In this document: piece by piece, positions 38,822 through 46,623 of the stretch
Position numbering within the stretch: position 1 is the stretch's first letter
How the letters are laid out: each line of letters opens with the position of its first letter
Assembly: GCF_019343105.1 (NCBI RefSeq)
Contig: NZ_CP073765.1
Location: 62,001-126,000 of the forward strand
Direction of reading: 5' to 3'
From: Methylovirgula sp. HY1
GTDB lineage: Bacteria; Pseudomonadota; Alphaproteobacteria; Rhizobiales; Beijerinckiaceae
DNA length: 64,000 bases
Program-made: the position numbers and the translations under genes
Notes under the pieces: generated by a model
What the model was told of the DNA's origin: nothing
The model's database searches: none
What the model saw: the letters and a program-made list of their open reading frames with translations, nothing else

Positions 38822-39433
38822 ATGCAAACCGGGTCCCGCATCGAATCCAGCACGGCCTCTAGGCTGATGCAAGAAAAGCCGAGGTCTGTGATCGTGTGGG
38901 ACCCGGTGGTCCGCCTGTTCCACTGGCTGGTCGTGGCGGGCTTCGCGATGAATATGTTCGTAACGGAGGAAGGCAAGCCGATTCATCGCTGGATCGGCTA
39001 TGCCATCCTCGTTGCCGTTGCCATTCGTCTCGTCTGGGGCTTCGTTGGCACCGTGCATGCGCGCTTTTCCGATTTCGTCCCGACGTCGTCGCGCTTAATG
39101 GCCTATGCAAAAGCGTTGCTCAAAGGCCGAGAGCCGCGCTACGTCGGGCACAATCCCGCCGCGGCCTTGATGATCATCGTGCTCATCCTTATGCTCATAG
39201 CATGTGGCGTGACCGGCTGGATGCAGGGCTTGGACACTTTTTGGGGCATAGAATGGGTCAGGGAACTGCATGAGGCGTGCGCCTATGCCATTCTCGTTCT
39301 GGCCACGATCCATGTGCTCGCGGCGATCGTTGAAAGCCTGCGCCATCGCGAAAACCTCATTTTGTCGATGATCACAGGACGCAAGCGCGCTCCGGGCGGA
39401 ACCGATATCGATCATGCGGCTGCTACTGATTGA
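38822..39433 (+). CDS. Cytochrome b561-type membrane protein
   Basis: 203 residues, four membrane helices with paired haem b ligands: VVRLFHWLVVAGFAMN, PIHRWIGYAILVAVAIRLVW, LIACGVTGWMQG, ELHEACAYAILVLATIHVLA. Two b haems carry electrons across the membrane between quinol and a periplasmic partner. Overlaps the response-regulator start by 20 bases, so operonic. Confidence 0.9.
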   Translation: MQTGSRIESSTASRLMQEKPRSVIVWDPVVRLFHWLVVAGFAMNMFVTEEGKPIHRWIGYAILVAVAIRLVWGFVGTVHARFSDFVPTSSRLMAYAKALLKGREPRYVGHNPAAALMIIVLILMLIACGVTGWMQGLDTFWGIEWVRELHEACAYAILVLATIHVLAAIVESLRHRENLILSMITGRKRAPGGTDIDHAAATD

Positions 39434-40097
39434 AGACAATGCGCGGCTCGCCGAGCTCGTCAGCCGCGCCTTGACGGCAGAGGGGTTCGCCGTCGACGTG
39501 GCATCGACTTTGGCGGCCGCGGAGGAATTTTTGGTGCTCGCCCATTACGATCTCCTCGTGCTCGACCTAGGCCTTCCGGATGGGGATGGGCTCACATTGA
39601 TCAAGAGATTGCGGGCCAATGCCCAGGCTGTCCCGATTCTTGTCGTGACGGCGCGCAGCGGCCTCGACGACCGCGTGGCGGGGCTCGACCTCGGGGCGGA
39701 TGATTATCTCGTCAAACCTTTCGCGACGGAGGAGCTAGCCGCCCGCTGCCGCGCCCTGCTGCGCCGGCCCGGTGGTGCTCTGGGCAGTGTTCTCAATGCA
39801 GGGAACCTCTCTCTCGACTGCAATGCACATGAGGTGCGCGTTGCTGGTCACCGGATCCAGCTGCCGCGCCGAGAGCTTACTTTGCTTGAGCTATTGATGC
39901 GCCGGCTGGGGCGGGTCGTGCCGCGGGCCAATTTGGAAAATGGTCTCTATTCGATGGGACAGGAGGTTTCGCCGAATGCCCTTGAAGCAGCGGTGTCGCG
40001 GCTTCGTCGCCGCCTCCAGAAAGCCGGTGCCGATGTGACGTTGCATACGGCTCACGGCATCGGCTATGCGCTGATGCCGACACAAGCGAAAGGCTGA
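39414..40097 (+). CDS. OmpR-family response regulator
   Basis: 227 residues: receiver domain with acids in LLLIEDNARL, phospho-site Asp51 in LLVLDLGLPDGDG and Lys in DDYLVKPFAT, then a winged helix (RRELTLLELLMRRLGRVVPR, ... SRLRRRLQKAGADVTLHTAH). QseB/PmrA-like. Partner of the following kinase, and likely controls the operon and the divergent ferritin-like gene. Confidence 0.93.
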   Translation: MRLLLIEDNARLAELVSRALTAEGFAVDVASTLAAAEEFLVLAHYDLLVLDLGLPDGDGLTLIKRLRANAQAVPILVVTARSGLDDRVAGLDLGADDYLVKPFATEELAARCRALLRRPGGALGSVLNAGNLSLDCNAHEVRVAGHRIQLPRRELTLLELLMRRLGRVVPRANLENGLYSMGQEVSPNALEAAVSRLRRRLQKAGADVTLHTAHGIGYALMPTQAKG

Positions 40098-41494
40098 TGG
40101 TGAAGGAAGCTAGTCTCTTGCGGCTTACGCCATCGCTTCGGCAGATCTTTGTCGGCGACGGCATGGCGGCCATCATCACGCGCCAGCTCCTCGGCGTCGT
40201 GATTCTCTTTGCCTTGCTTGATATTGGCTTCGTGCTGGTCACTTATATGCGCGACAGAGAGGGATTGGGACAGCGCCTTCTCAGCCTGCAAGCCGACGAG
40301 ATTGGTGCAGCGATAACGGTTGCCGGGGCGCAAGTGCATTTTCGGCCCGCTCGCCTCAATCGCGAACCGATCGGGGATGCGCGTGTCGCCTTTGCGGCAT
40401 TTGACCGACAAGGCAAAGAGATCGCAAGGGGCGGCCCCTTGGAACTTGTCCAGGCGCTGATGCCACCCATCACATCCGTGGCATCTGAGACGCGGCGCGA
40501 CGATCATCCGAACGGCTTTATTTTGCGCGGCGTGCGCAAAATCGTAGTTCAGGGTCAGCCTTTCTGGATTGCAATCACTGTGGAAGGTCAGGGGCTGCGG
40601 CCATTCTGGCCCGTCATCCGACGGGAAATGATCGAGCACGTCGGCGTGCCGCTGATGCCGCTTGCATCTTTGCTTCTGATGTTGAACGTGGCCGTCGTCC
40701 GCCGCGCGTTGAAGCCGCTGTCCATGGCAGTCGCCGAGATCGAAGCTTTGAAGCCGCGCCAAATCGAAAGGCGCCTCACAGTGCCCGCAATCCCGCGCGA
40801 GGTACGCCGGCTTGTCGGCGCCATGAACCAAGCACTGGATCGGATCGAGAGCACCATCGGCGCTTTGCGCGATTTCACCGCCGATGCGGCTCACGAACTA
40901 CGCACGCCGCTTGCCATCATGTCGATGGAAGTGGATGCGCTACCATCGAGCGTCGCGAAGACGAAATTGCAAAAGGATCTCGCGGCGACCTCGCGACTGG
41001 TGGGCCAGATGCTGGACATGGCGTCCGCCGATGCCTTGCTGATTTCCGAAGGTGCGACTGCCGATCTGAACGCGATCACCTCTGAGGTCGTGGCGCAACT
41101 GACGCCGCTCGCCCTACGCAAGGGCCATAGCATCCGCTTCTTGAACAAGAACGCGCCTGTGATCGCCGGGCATGCGGAGGCCATCGGCCGTGCGGTTCGA
41201 AACCTCATCGAAAATGCCTTGGCGTATACGCCCGAGGAGACTGAGATCGAAGTCTCGTCGGGCCCAGGTCCGGTGATTGCGGTTCGCGATTATGGACCGG
41301 GCATACCGTTGGACAAACGCCAGACGGCACTGAAGCGCTTCTCGCGGGGCGAGCGGGATGTTGGGAACGGTAGCGGGCTCGGCTTGGCCATCGCACAACG
41401 GATTGCCGAGGCTCATGGCGGGGCTGTCGAAATTGCTGATGCACCGGGCGGCGGCGCGTTGATCCGACTCTCGCTCAAGCGGAAAACGAGATAG
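40097..41494 (+). CDS. Sensor histidine kinase
   Basis: 465 residues with two membrane helices around a periplasmic sensor (residues about 60-185). H-box DAAHELRTPLAIMSMEVDAL near residue 265, N-box RAVRNLIENALAYTPEETEI, and G-box GNGSGLGLAIAQRIAEAHGG. Starts one base inside the response-regulator stop. Together they form a QseBC-like system tied to a PepSY protein and a cytochrome b. Confidence 0.92.
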   Translation: MVKEASLLRLTPSLRQIFVGDGMAAIITRQLLGVVILFALLDIGFVLVTYMRDREGLGQRLLSLQADEIGAAITVAGAQVHFRPARLNREPIGDARVAFAAFDRQGKEIARGGPLELVQALMPPITSVASETRRDDHPNGFILRGVRKIVVQGQPFWIAITVEGQGLRPFWPVIRREMIEHVGVPLMPLASLLLMLNVAVVRRALKPLSMAVAEIEALKPRQIERRLTVPAIPREVRRLVGAMNQALDRIESTIGALRDFTADAAHELRTPLAIMSMEVDALPSSVAKTKLQKDLAATSRLVGQMLDMASADALLISEGATADLNAITSEVVAQLTPLALRKGHSIRFLNKNAPVIAGHAEAIGRAVRNLIENALAYTPEETEIEVSSGPGPVIAVRDYGPGIPLDKRQTALKRFSRGERDVGNGSGLGLAIAQRIAEAHGGAVEIADAPGGGALIRLSLKRKTR

Positions 41495-41525
41495 GCGATA
41501 ATTCCAGGACGCCTGCCTTCTACTT

Positions 41526-41621
41526 TCACCGCGCAACGAGCACAGGCAGTATGCCATTCGCCAATACCTTTTGCGTAACGGCGCCCAAGATCACGGCTTC
41601 TACTCCACTCTTTTTGCAATG
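41526..41621 (-). pseudogene. Universal stress protein (UspA) C-terminal fragment
   Basis: Reading leftwards: SGVEAVILGAVTQKVLANGI then LPVLVAR and stop. This is the closing strand-helix-strand of UspA domains (L-G-x-V-x-x-x-V-L-x-x-x-x-x-P-V-L-V). Nothing upstream extends it, so only the tail survives. The rest of the gap to amiE (to 41942) holds no gene I can support. Confidence 0.65.
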
Positions 41622-41942
41622 ATGCTTATTTTTAAGACGACCAATGCGAGAATTGCGTGCAGATCCTGATCGCCGCTGTCCAACGCATCTAAGACCGCTT
41701 CGCCGCGAATCGCCGATGGGCGCACTTCCAAAATCGAAATCATGCGTCTTTCATGAAGAAAACCGCGCCATCGTCTTTGATGGACTACGCGGTCTGACGT
41801 ATTCGCCTGGGTACAATCCCCGATAGGCACGCGCGATCCAGACATTTAGTTTTCTAAAGCTCAGTTCTTTCCCTTGTCGTCGCTTACGGTACGTCGCTTG
41901 CCGTTCTACGAGCATCCCTTCGTCGCAAAAAAGGAAACACCG

Positions 41943-43010
41943 ATGAATCACGGAGACATCTCATCCAGTCGTGACGGGGTCGGCGTTGCCGTCGTCAACT
42001 ACAAGATGCCGCGGCTCCACACGAAAGCTGACGTGATCGCGAATGCCAAGAAAATCGGCGACATGATCGTCGGCATGAAGGCCGGACTGCCCGGCATGGA
42101 TCTCGTGATCTTTCCGGAATATTCCACCCACGGCATCATGTATGACGCCACCGAGATGTATGACACGGCCGCGAGCGTTCCAGGCGAGGAAACCGAAATC
42201 TTCGCCGCCGCATGCCGCAAGGCCAAAGTCTGGGGCGTCTTCTCGCTGACCGGCGAACGCCATGAGCAGCATCCCAACAAAGCCCCCTACAACACGCTGA
42301 TCTTGATGAACGATCAGGGCGAGATCGTGCAGAAATATCGCAAGATCATGCCGTGGACGCCGATCGAGGGCTGGTATCCAGGCGACAAGACCTATGTTTC
42401 GGACGGACCCAAAGGCCTCAAGATCAGCCTGATCATCTGCGATGACGGCAATTATCCGGAGATCTGGCGCGACTGCGCCATGCGCGGCGCCGAACTCGTG
42501 ATCCGCTGCCAAGGCTATATGTATCCGGCCAAAGAGCAGCAGATCCTCATGTCGAAGGCGATGGCCTTCGCCAACAATTGCTATGTCGCCGTCGCCAATG
42601 CTGCCGGCTTCGACGGCGTCTACACTTATTTCGGACATTCGGCGATTGTCGGCTTCGACGGCCGCACGCTCGGCGAATGCGGCGAGGAAGAGATGGGCAT
42701 TCAATATGCCTCGCTCTCCAAGTTCCTGATCCGCGACGCGCGCAAGAACCAGCAATCGGAGAACCATCTCTTCAAGCTCTTGCACCGCGGCTACACCGGC
42801 ATGATCAATTCGAAGGACAATCAGCAGGGCATGGCCGAATGCCCTTATGAGTTCTATCGCGAATGGATCGCGGACCCTGAAGCGATGCGCCGCAAGGTCG
42901 AAGCGATCACGCGCGACACGGTCGGAACGCCGGAATGCCCGATCGACGGAATACCAAACGAAGGATCTCCCGACATCTCCCCGGAAATCCCCTCCGCGGC
43001 TGCCAAATAA
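41943..43010 (+). CDS. amiE: Aliphatic amidase
   Basis: 355 residues, close to Pseudomonas AmiE throughout: [20 protein letters not shown]. The nitrilase-fold triad is present: Glu59 in FPEYS, Lys134 in the KYRKIMPW region and Cys166 in [11 protein letters not shown]. It hydrolyses short aliphatic amides to acid and ammonia in the cytosol. It ends with a 13-bp terminator. The start is the ATG after AAGGAAACACCG. Formamidase AmiF is a close relative, but the N-terminus is of AmiE type. Confidence 0.93.
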   Translation: MNHGDISSSRDGVGVAVVNYKMPRLHTKADVIANAKKIGDMIVGMKAGLPGMDLVIFPEYSTHGIMYDATEMYDTAASVPGEETEIFAAACRKAKVWGVFSLTGERHEQHPNKAPYNTLILMNDQGEIVQKYRKIMPWTPIEGWYPGDKTYVSDGPKGLKISLIICDDGNYPEIWRDCAMRGAELVIRCQGYMYPAKEQQILMSKAMAFANNCYVAVANAAGFDGVYTYFGHSAIVGFDGRTLGECGEEEMGIQYASLSKFLIRDARKNQQSENHLFKLLHRGYTGMINSKDNQQGMAECPYEFYREWIADPEAMRRKVEAITRDTVGTPECPIDGIPNEGSPDISPEIPSAAAK

Positions 43011-43019
43011 GACGAATTC

Positions 43020-43063
43020 GGCAAAGAGCGGCGGTGGGTCATCGATCCGAGCCGCTCTTTGCC
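43020..43063 (+). terminator. Hairpin terminator after amiE
   Basis: 13-base perfect stem (43020-43032 with 43051-43063), 18-base loop, followed by TTCCTTCC. Ten bases after the amiE stop. Confidence 0.75.
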
Positions 43064-43117
43064 TTCCTTCCATAGAAATTCAAATTACGTGCTAGGCGTG
43101 AAAGCCCGCGCAATACG

Positions 43118-43519
43118 TCAAACGCCGTTTCGCGAAGACCATGTGTTGGAAGCAATGGTGCGCGGCCTCGACGGTACCATCGCGCATATCGAGGCGGATG
43201 TCCAACCACCAAAGACGGTGGCGACTCCGTCGCTTTGCGCGAGCTTGGTCGCCTTCTGCGCGAAGATCGCGGGATCCGAGGCACCATCCTCGACGATCGG
43301 CACGATCTTCTTGCCCATCACGCCGCCTGCTTTGTTAATTTTGTCGATCGCCATCATCTCGGCGTTCTTCACCATGACTTCGCTGATGGCCATGGTTCCG
43401 CTCAAAGATTGCAGAACGCCGACCTTGACGCTTCCAGCAGCGTGGGCGCTTGCCGGAAACATGGCTATGAGAAGTGGTGCCGCGAGTAACTGGCGCGCGT
43501 ATGACGTCAGGGTCTCCAT
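43118..43519 (-). pseudogene. Truncated amide/urea ABC transporter substrate-binding protein
   Basis: Starts with a signal peptide (METLTSYARQLLAAPLLIAM ending AHA) and the UrtA/FmdD-type mature N-terminus VKVGVLQSLSGTMAISEVMV, INKAGGVMGKKIVPIVEDGA, VATVFGGWTSAS. Homology ends near residue 105, then 25 unrelated residues to a stop. The other 300 residues and the permease and ATPase genes are gone. It sits between amiE and the NCS1 permease. Confidence 0.85.
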
Positions 43520-43686
43520 TACGACGGCTGCTTTGCCCTGAGACCCCCCAGGCCTGTCTGGAGCCGACCATGAAACGAAGCCCTGCGTATAACCATGAGG
43601 CATTTGACCTATAGCTTCGGGGGCCTCTTGAGCAGGGCACTCCCTCGCCCACTTTGACGGCCGCTCTCTCCTGTTTCAAACGCAAG

Positions 43687-43714
43687 AAGGCGACAGGGAT
43701 CTACCTGTCGCCTT
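43687..43714 (-). terminator. Hairpin terminator after NCS1 permease gene
   Basis: 11-base perfect stem (43687-43697 with 43704-43714) with a GATCTA loop, 30 bases beyond the permease stop codon at 43744. The stem is GC-rich; the tail is only moderately T-rich. Confidence 0.7.
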
Positions 43715-43743
43715 CCAGCTTTTCGAGGCTTTTTCGACTTTGG

Positions 43744-45393
43744 CTATTCTGCCGCGACCGCCATAGACGTCGTCTTACACATATCGTGGCATGCATTGTC
43801 GAGCGAGCAGCACAGCGAGCAGATCGGACCGCTGTGGTGCGGGCAATTGGTCATGTCCGCAGTCTCATATTCGTAGCCACAGGACTGACAGGTAATCGCG
43901 CTTGCCTTGGCGGCCGGACCGGTGAGAGCTGCCTCGCGCGCGATGTAATATTTTCCCTTTGTGATGATCGCGATAATTGGCGACATCACGAAGGCGACCC
44001 CGAGCGCGATGAAGCAGGAGAAGGCCTGCGCCCATGGGCCGAGGAAGCCGAAGAAGGCGACGATGGAAATCACCGAGGCGATCACCATAGAGCCGAAGCC
44101 GACCGGGTTGAAGTTATAGAGATGTGCACGCTTGAATTCGACATAGGAAGGGCTCAGCTTGAGCAGCGGCTTGTTGATGACGAGATCCGCCACCACCGCG
44201 CCGATCCAGGCCACCGCCGTGTTGGAATAGAAACCCAGAATCTTGTCCAGCACGCTGAACATGCTGAGTTCCATCATGGTCAGCGAGATGCCCACGTTGA
44301 AGAAGATCCAGACGACGCGTCCGGGGTGAGCGTGCAGTACGCGCGAGAAAAAGTTCGACCAAGACAACGAACCCGAATAGGCATTCGTCACGTTGATCTT
44401 AATTTGCGACAGAATGACGAAGAAGGTCGCAACTGCGAGCGCCGCCGCGGCCGACGGGAAGATGTAGTGGAAGCCGGCGATATACATCTGGATCGGCTCA
44501 TTGGCGGCGCTCATTGCCGTGCCATGTGCCACGGCGACGGACGCAAAGAACGAGCCCATCAATTGCTTGGCGCTGCCGAGAATGACCCACCCGGGGCCGG
44601 CGCAGAGTACCGCGGCCCACCACTTGAAGCGATTGGCGCGGGTCTTGTCGGGCATGAAGCGCAGATAGTCCGCCTGCTCGCCGATCTGCGCGATCAGCGA
44701 CAGCGCGATTCCAGCTGCCGTGCCGAATAAGAGAGGATCGAAAGCCGGGCCATTTTTCGCCGTGCCGCCGAAGGTCATCCAATTGTGGATCGCGTTCGGA
44801 TCGCGCAGAAACACGGCGATCGGCGGCGAAAACAAGAGTAACAGCCAAACAGGCTGCGTCCAGACCTGCAGCTTCGACAAAAGCGTCATGCCGAAGACCA
44901 CGAGCGGAATGATCATGAGCGATCCCACCGCATAGCCGATCGGCAAGGGAATGCCAAAGTAGAGGTTGAACGCCTGGGCCATAATCGACCCTTCGAGCGC
45001 GAAGAAAATGAAGGTGAACGACGCATAGATGACCGAGGTAATGGTCGAGCCGAGATAGCCGAAGCCGGCACCGCGCGTCAGAAGATCGACGTCGACATTG
45101 TATTTGGCGGAATAATAGGCGATCGGAATGCCGGTCAGGAAGATGACCATCGCAGCCGCGAGTATGCCCCAGAAGGCATTGGCGAAGCCGAATTGAACCG
45201 CCAGCGAACCGCCGATCGCCTGATCGGCCAAATAAGCGATGCCGCCGAGCGCAGCCGAAGCGACTGCATATTCCGACCAGCGCCGGAAGCTTTTCGGTGC
45301 GTAGCGAAGCGAATAATCCTCCATCACCGGATTATTGACCAGTTTATTGTATGTTCTTCGGCGCGGTACGGGCCCGCTCATAACGTCAGCCAT
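43744..45393 (-). CDS. NCS1-family permease with C-terminal cysteine-rich module
   Basis: 549 residues from ATG 45393. Twelve membrane helices of the NCS1 (nucleobase/allantoin/hydantoin) family: NNPVMEDYSLRYAPKSFRRW, LLTRGAGFGYLGSTITSVIY, LSQIKINVTNAYSGSLSWSN. The last 50 residues form a Cys-rich unit, CQSCGYEY...CPHHSGPICSLCC...CHDMCK, absent from ordinary NCS1 carriers. It resembles the membrane part of the adjacent sensor kinase. Amide or urea import is inferred from neighbours; a purine-type substrate is possible. Confidence 0.88.
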   Translation of the reverse strand: MADVMSGPVPRRRTYNKLVNNPVMEDYSLRYAPKSFRRWSEYAVASAALGGIAYLADQAIGGSLAVQFGFANAFWGILAAAMVIFLTGIPIAYYSAKYNVDVDLLTRGAGFGYLGSTITSVIYASFTFIFFALEGSIMAQAFNLYFGIPLPIGYAVGSLMIIPLVVFGMTLLSKLQVWTQPVWLLLLFSPPIAVFLRDPNAIHNWMTFGGTAKNGPAFDPLLFGTAAGIALSLIAQIGEQADYLRFMPDKTRANRFKWWAAVLCAGPGWVILGSAKQLMGSFFASVAVAHGTAMSAANEPIQMYIAGFHYIFPSAAAALAVATFFVILSQIKINVTNAYSGSLSWSNFFSRVLHAHPGRVVWIFFNVGISLTMMELSMFSVLDKILGFYSNTAVAWIGAVVADLVINKPLLKLSPSYVEFKRAHLYNFNPVGFGSMVIASVISIVAFFGFLGPWAQAFSCFIALGVAFVMSPIIAIITKGKYYIAREAALTGPAAKASAITCQSCGYEYETADMTNCPHHSGPICSLCCSLDNACHDMCKTTSMAVAAE

Positions 45394-45687
45394 TGCACAT
45401 CTCCGATGAGTGCCGCACTTTGTCATGCTGGCCGCAAGGCCCGCAGATCTCGGACATTCTTTGTCCTTGGCTCGGAGCGTAAGGGGCGCGCGCGGGCTTG
45501 AATATTGGTGGTTCTACGCATACGCGCAGAGCGATTTACGTAGCCGCGCGTGGAGCGTCGCTGAAGCTTACAGCAATCCACGTGACGAACGCACTTACTC
45601 ACCTCTCGTGCGCGTCGGATCAGGAGAGAGTTTGTGTTATGCCTAGAGCATGTCCATCTCGGTGAGTCCGCCCGATCTGAAATCGCT
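45394..45687. promoter_or_regulatory. Gap upstream of the NCS1 permease gene
   Basis: Almost 300 bases between the response-regulator stop and the permease start, both on the minus strand. No gene. It contains ATACGC-N5-GCGAT followed by TACGTA (about 45520-45543), similar in style to the TACGC-N6-GCGTA element before fmdA; this may be the regulator's site. Confidence 0.3.
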
Positions 45688-46623
45688 CTAGCGCCTCATC
45701 TCGAGAGTCTTCACTACCAGTGCCGTCGCCGAAGCGCGATTCTCGATGCCAAGTTTGGTGTAGATTTGCTCGAGATGCTTATCCACGGTCCGTGCGCTGA
45801 TGTTCAAAATCTCGGCAACGTTTCGATTGGATTTTCCCCGCGCAATCCACAACAGTACCTCGGCTTCGCGTGCCGTGATCGAGAGTGTCTGACGCAACAG
45901 ATCTTCGTCGCTGATGGCGGTTGCCTCCGTCAGACGCAACAAATATTCATCGGGACCGATCTTTCCAAGATAGCTGAACTTGACGCTGCGCGCGCCGACT
46001 TGCGCCGTTAGGCCCACATCAGTCTGCCGCTCCCCGCGTTCGGCTTTTTGCAGCCATGGAGCGATCTCGCCAGCCAAGGCGAATGAGCCGACCTCGTCCG
46101 ATACCGCAACTTGCGCGATATCGAGGCCCAACAATTGTGTTGCTTGTGGTGTACTCCAGCGCAACAGACCCAGCCTGGTCACAGCCACGAGGTAGCGGCC
46201 TGCCGCGTCAAGCGCGATGCGCGCGCTTTGGGCAATCCGAGCATTCGCCAAATGGACGCGCATGCGTGCCATCAGTTCGTCGATGACGAGCGGCTTGGTG
46301 ACATAATCGACTCCGCCCGCCTCGAACCCCTTGACAACATGCTCGGTGTTGCTGAGCCCCGTCATGAATATGACGGGAATGTGGGCGACATTCGGAATCT
46401 GTTTCAGCTTGCGGCATGTTTCGAAACCGTCCGCGCCCGGCATGACGGCATCGAGCAAAATGATGTCCGGTGTCACCCGCTCGACAATGGTGAGCGCGCT
46501 GTCGCCATCCAGCGCCACCAGCACCATGATGCCGGCTTCGCGCAAGGCGGTCGTCAAAAAATTCAGGGTGTCCGGTGAGTCATCGACGACAAGGACGATG
46601 TCCCGGCGGCTCTGCTCAGCCAT
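45688..46623 (-). CDS. LuxR-type response regulator of the amide locus
   Basis: 311 residues in three parts: receiver (1-125; DIVLVVDDSPDTLNFLTTAL, phospho-Asp in DIILLDAVMPGADG, Lys in VDYVTKPL), a PAS-like middle (about 130-240; VAVTRLGLLRWSTPQATQLL), and a LuxR HTH (SITAREAEVLLWIARGKSNR, VAEILNISARTVDKHLEQIY). Its ATG overlaps the kinase stop by eight bases, so they are a cognate pair. Likely targets are fmdA and the permease gene. Confidence 0.92.
   Translation of the reverse strand: MAEQSRRDIVLVVDDSPDTLNFLTTALREAGIMVLVALDGDSALTIVERVTPDIILLDAVMPGADGFETCRKLKQIPNVAHIPVIFMTGLSNTEHVVKGFEAGGVDYVTKPLVIDELMARMRVHLANARIAQSARIALDAAGRYLVAVTRLGLLRWSTPQATQLLGLDIAQVAVSDEVGSFALAGEIAPWLQKAERGERQTDVGLTAQVGARSVKFSYLGKIGPDEYLLRLTEATAISDEDLLRQTLSITAREAEVLLWIARGKSNRNVAEILNISARTVDKHLEQIYTKLGIENRASATALVVKTLEMRR

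Noticed and set aside
41961-43073. 370-residue open frame on the minus strand across amiE
   Set aside because: It is the complement of a well-supported amidase gene; its sequence is low-complexity and matches no family.
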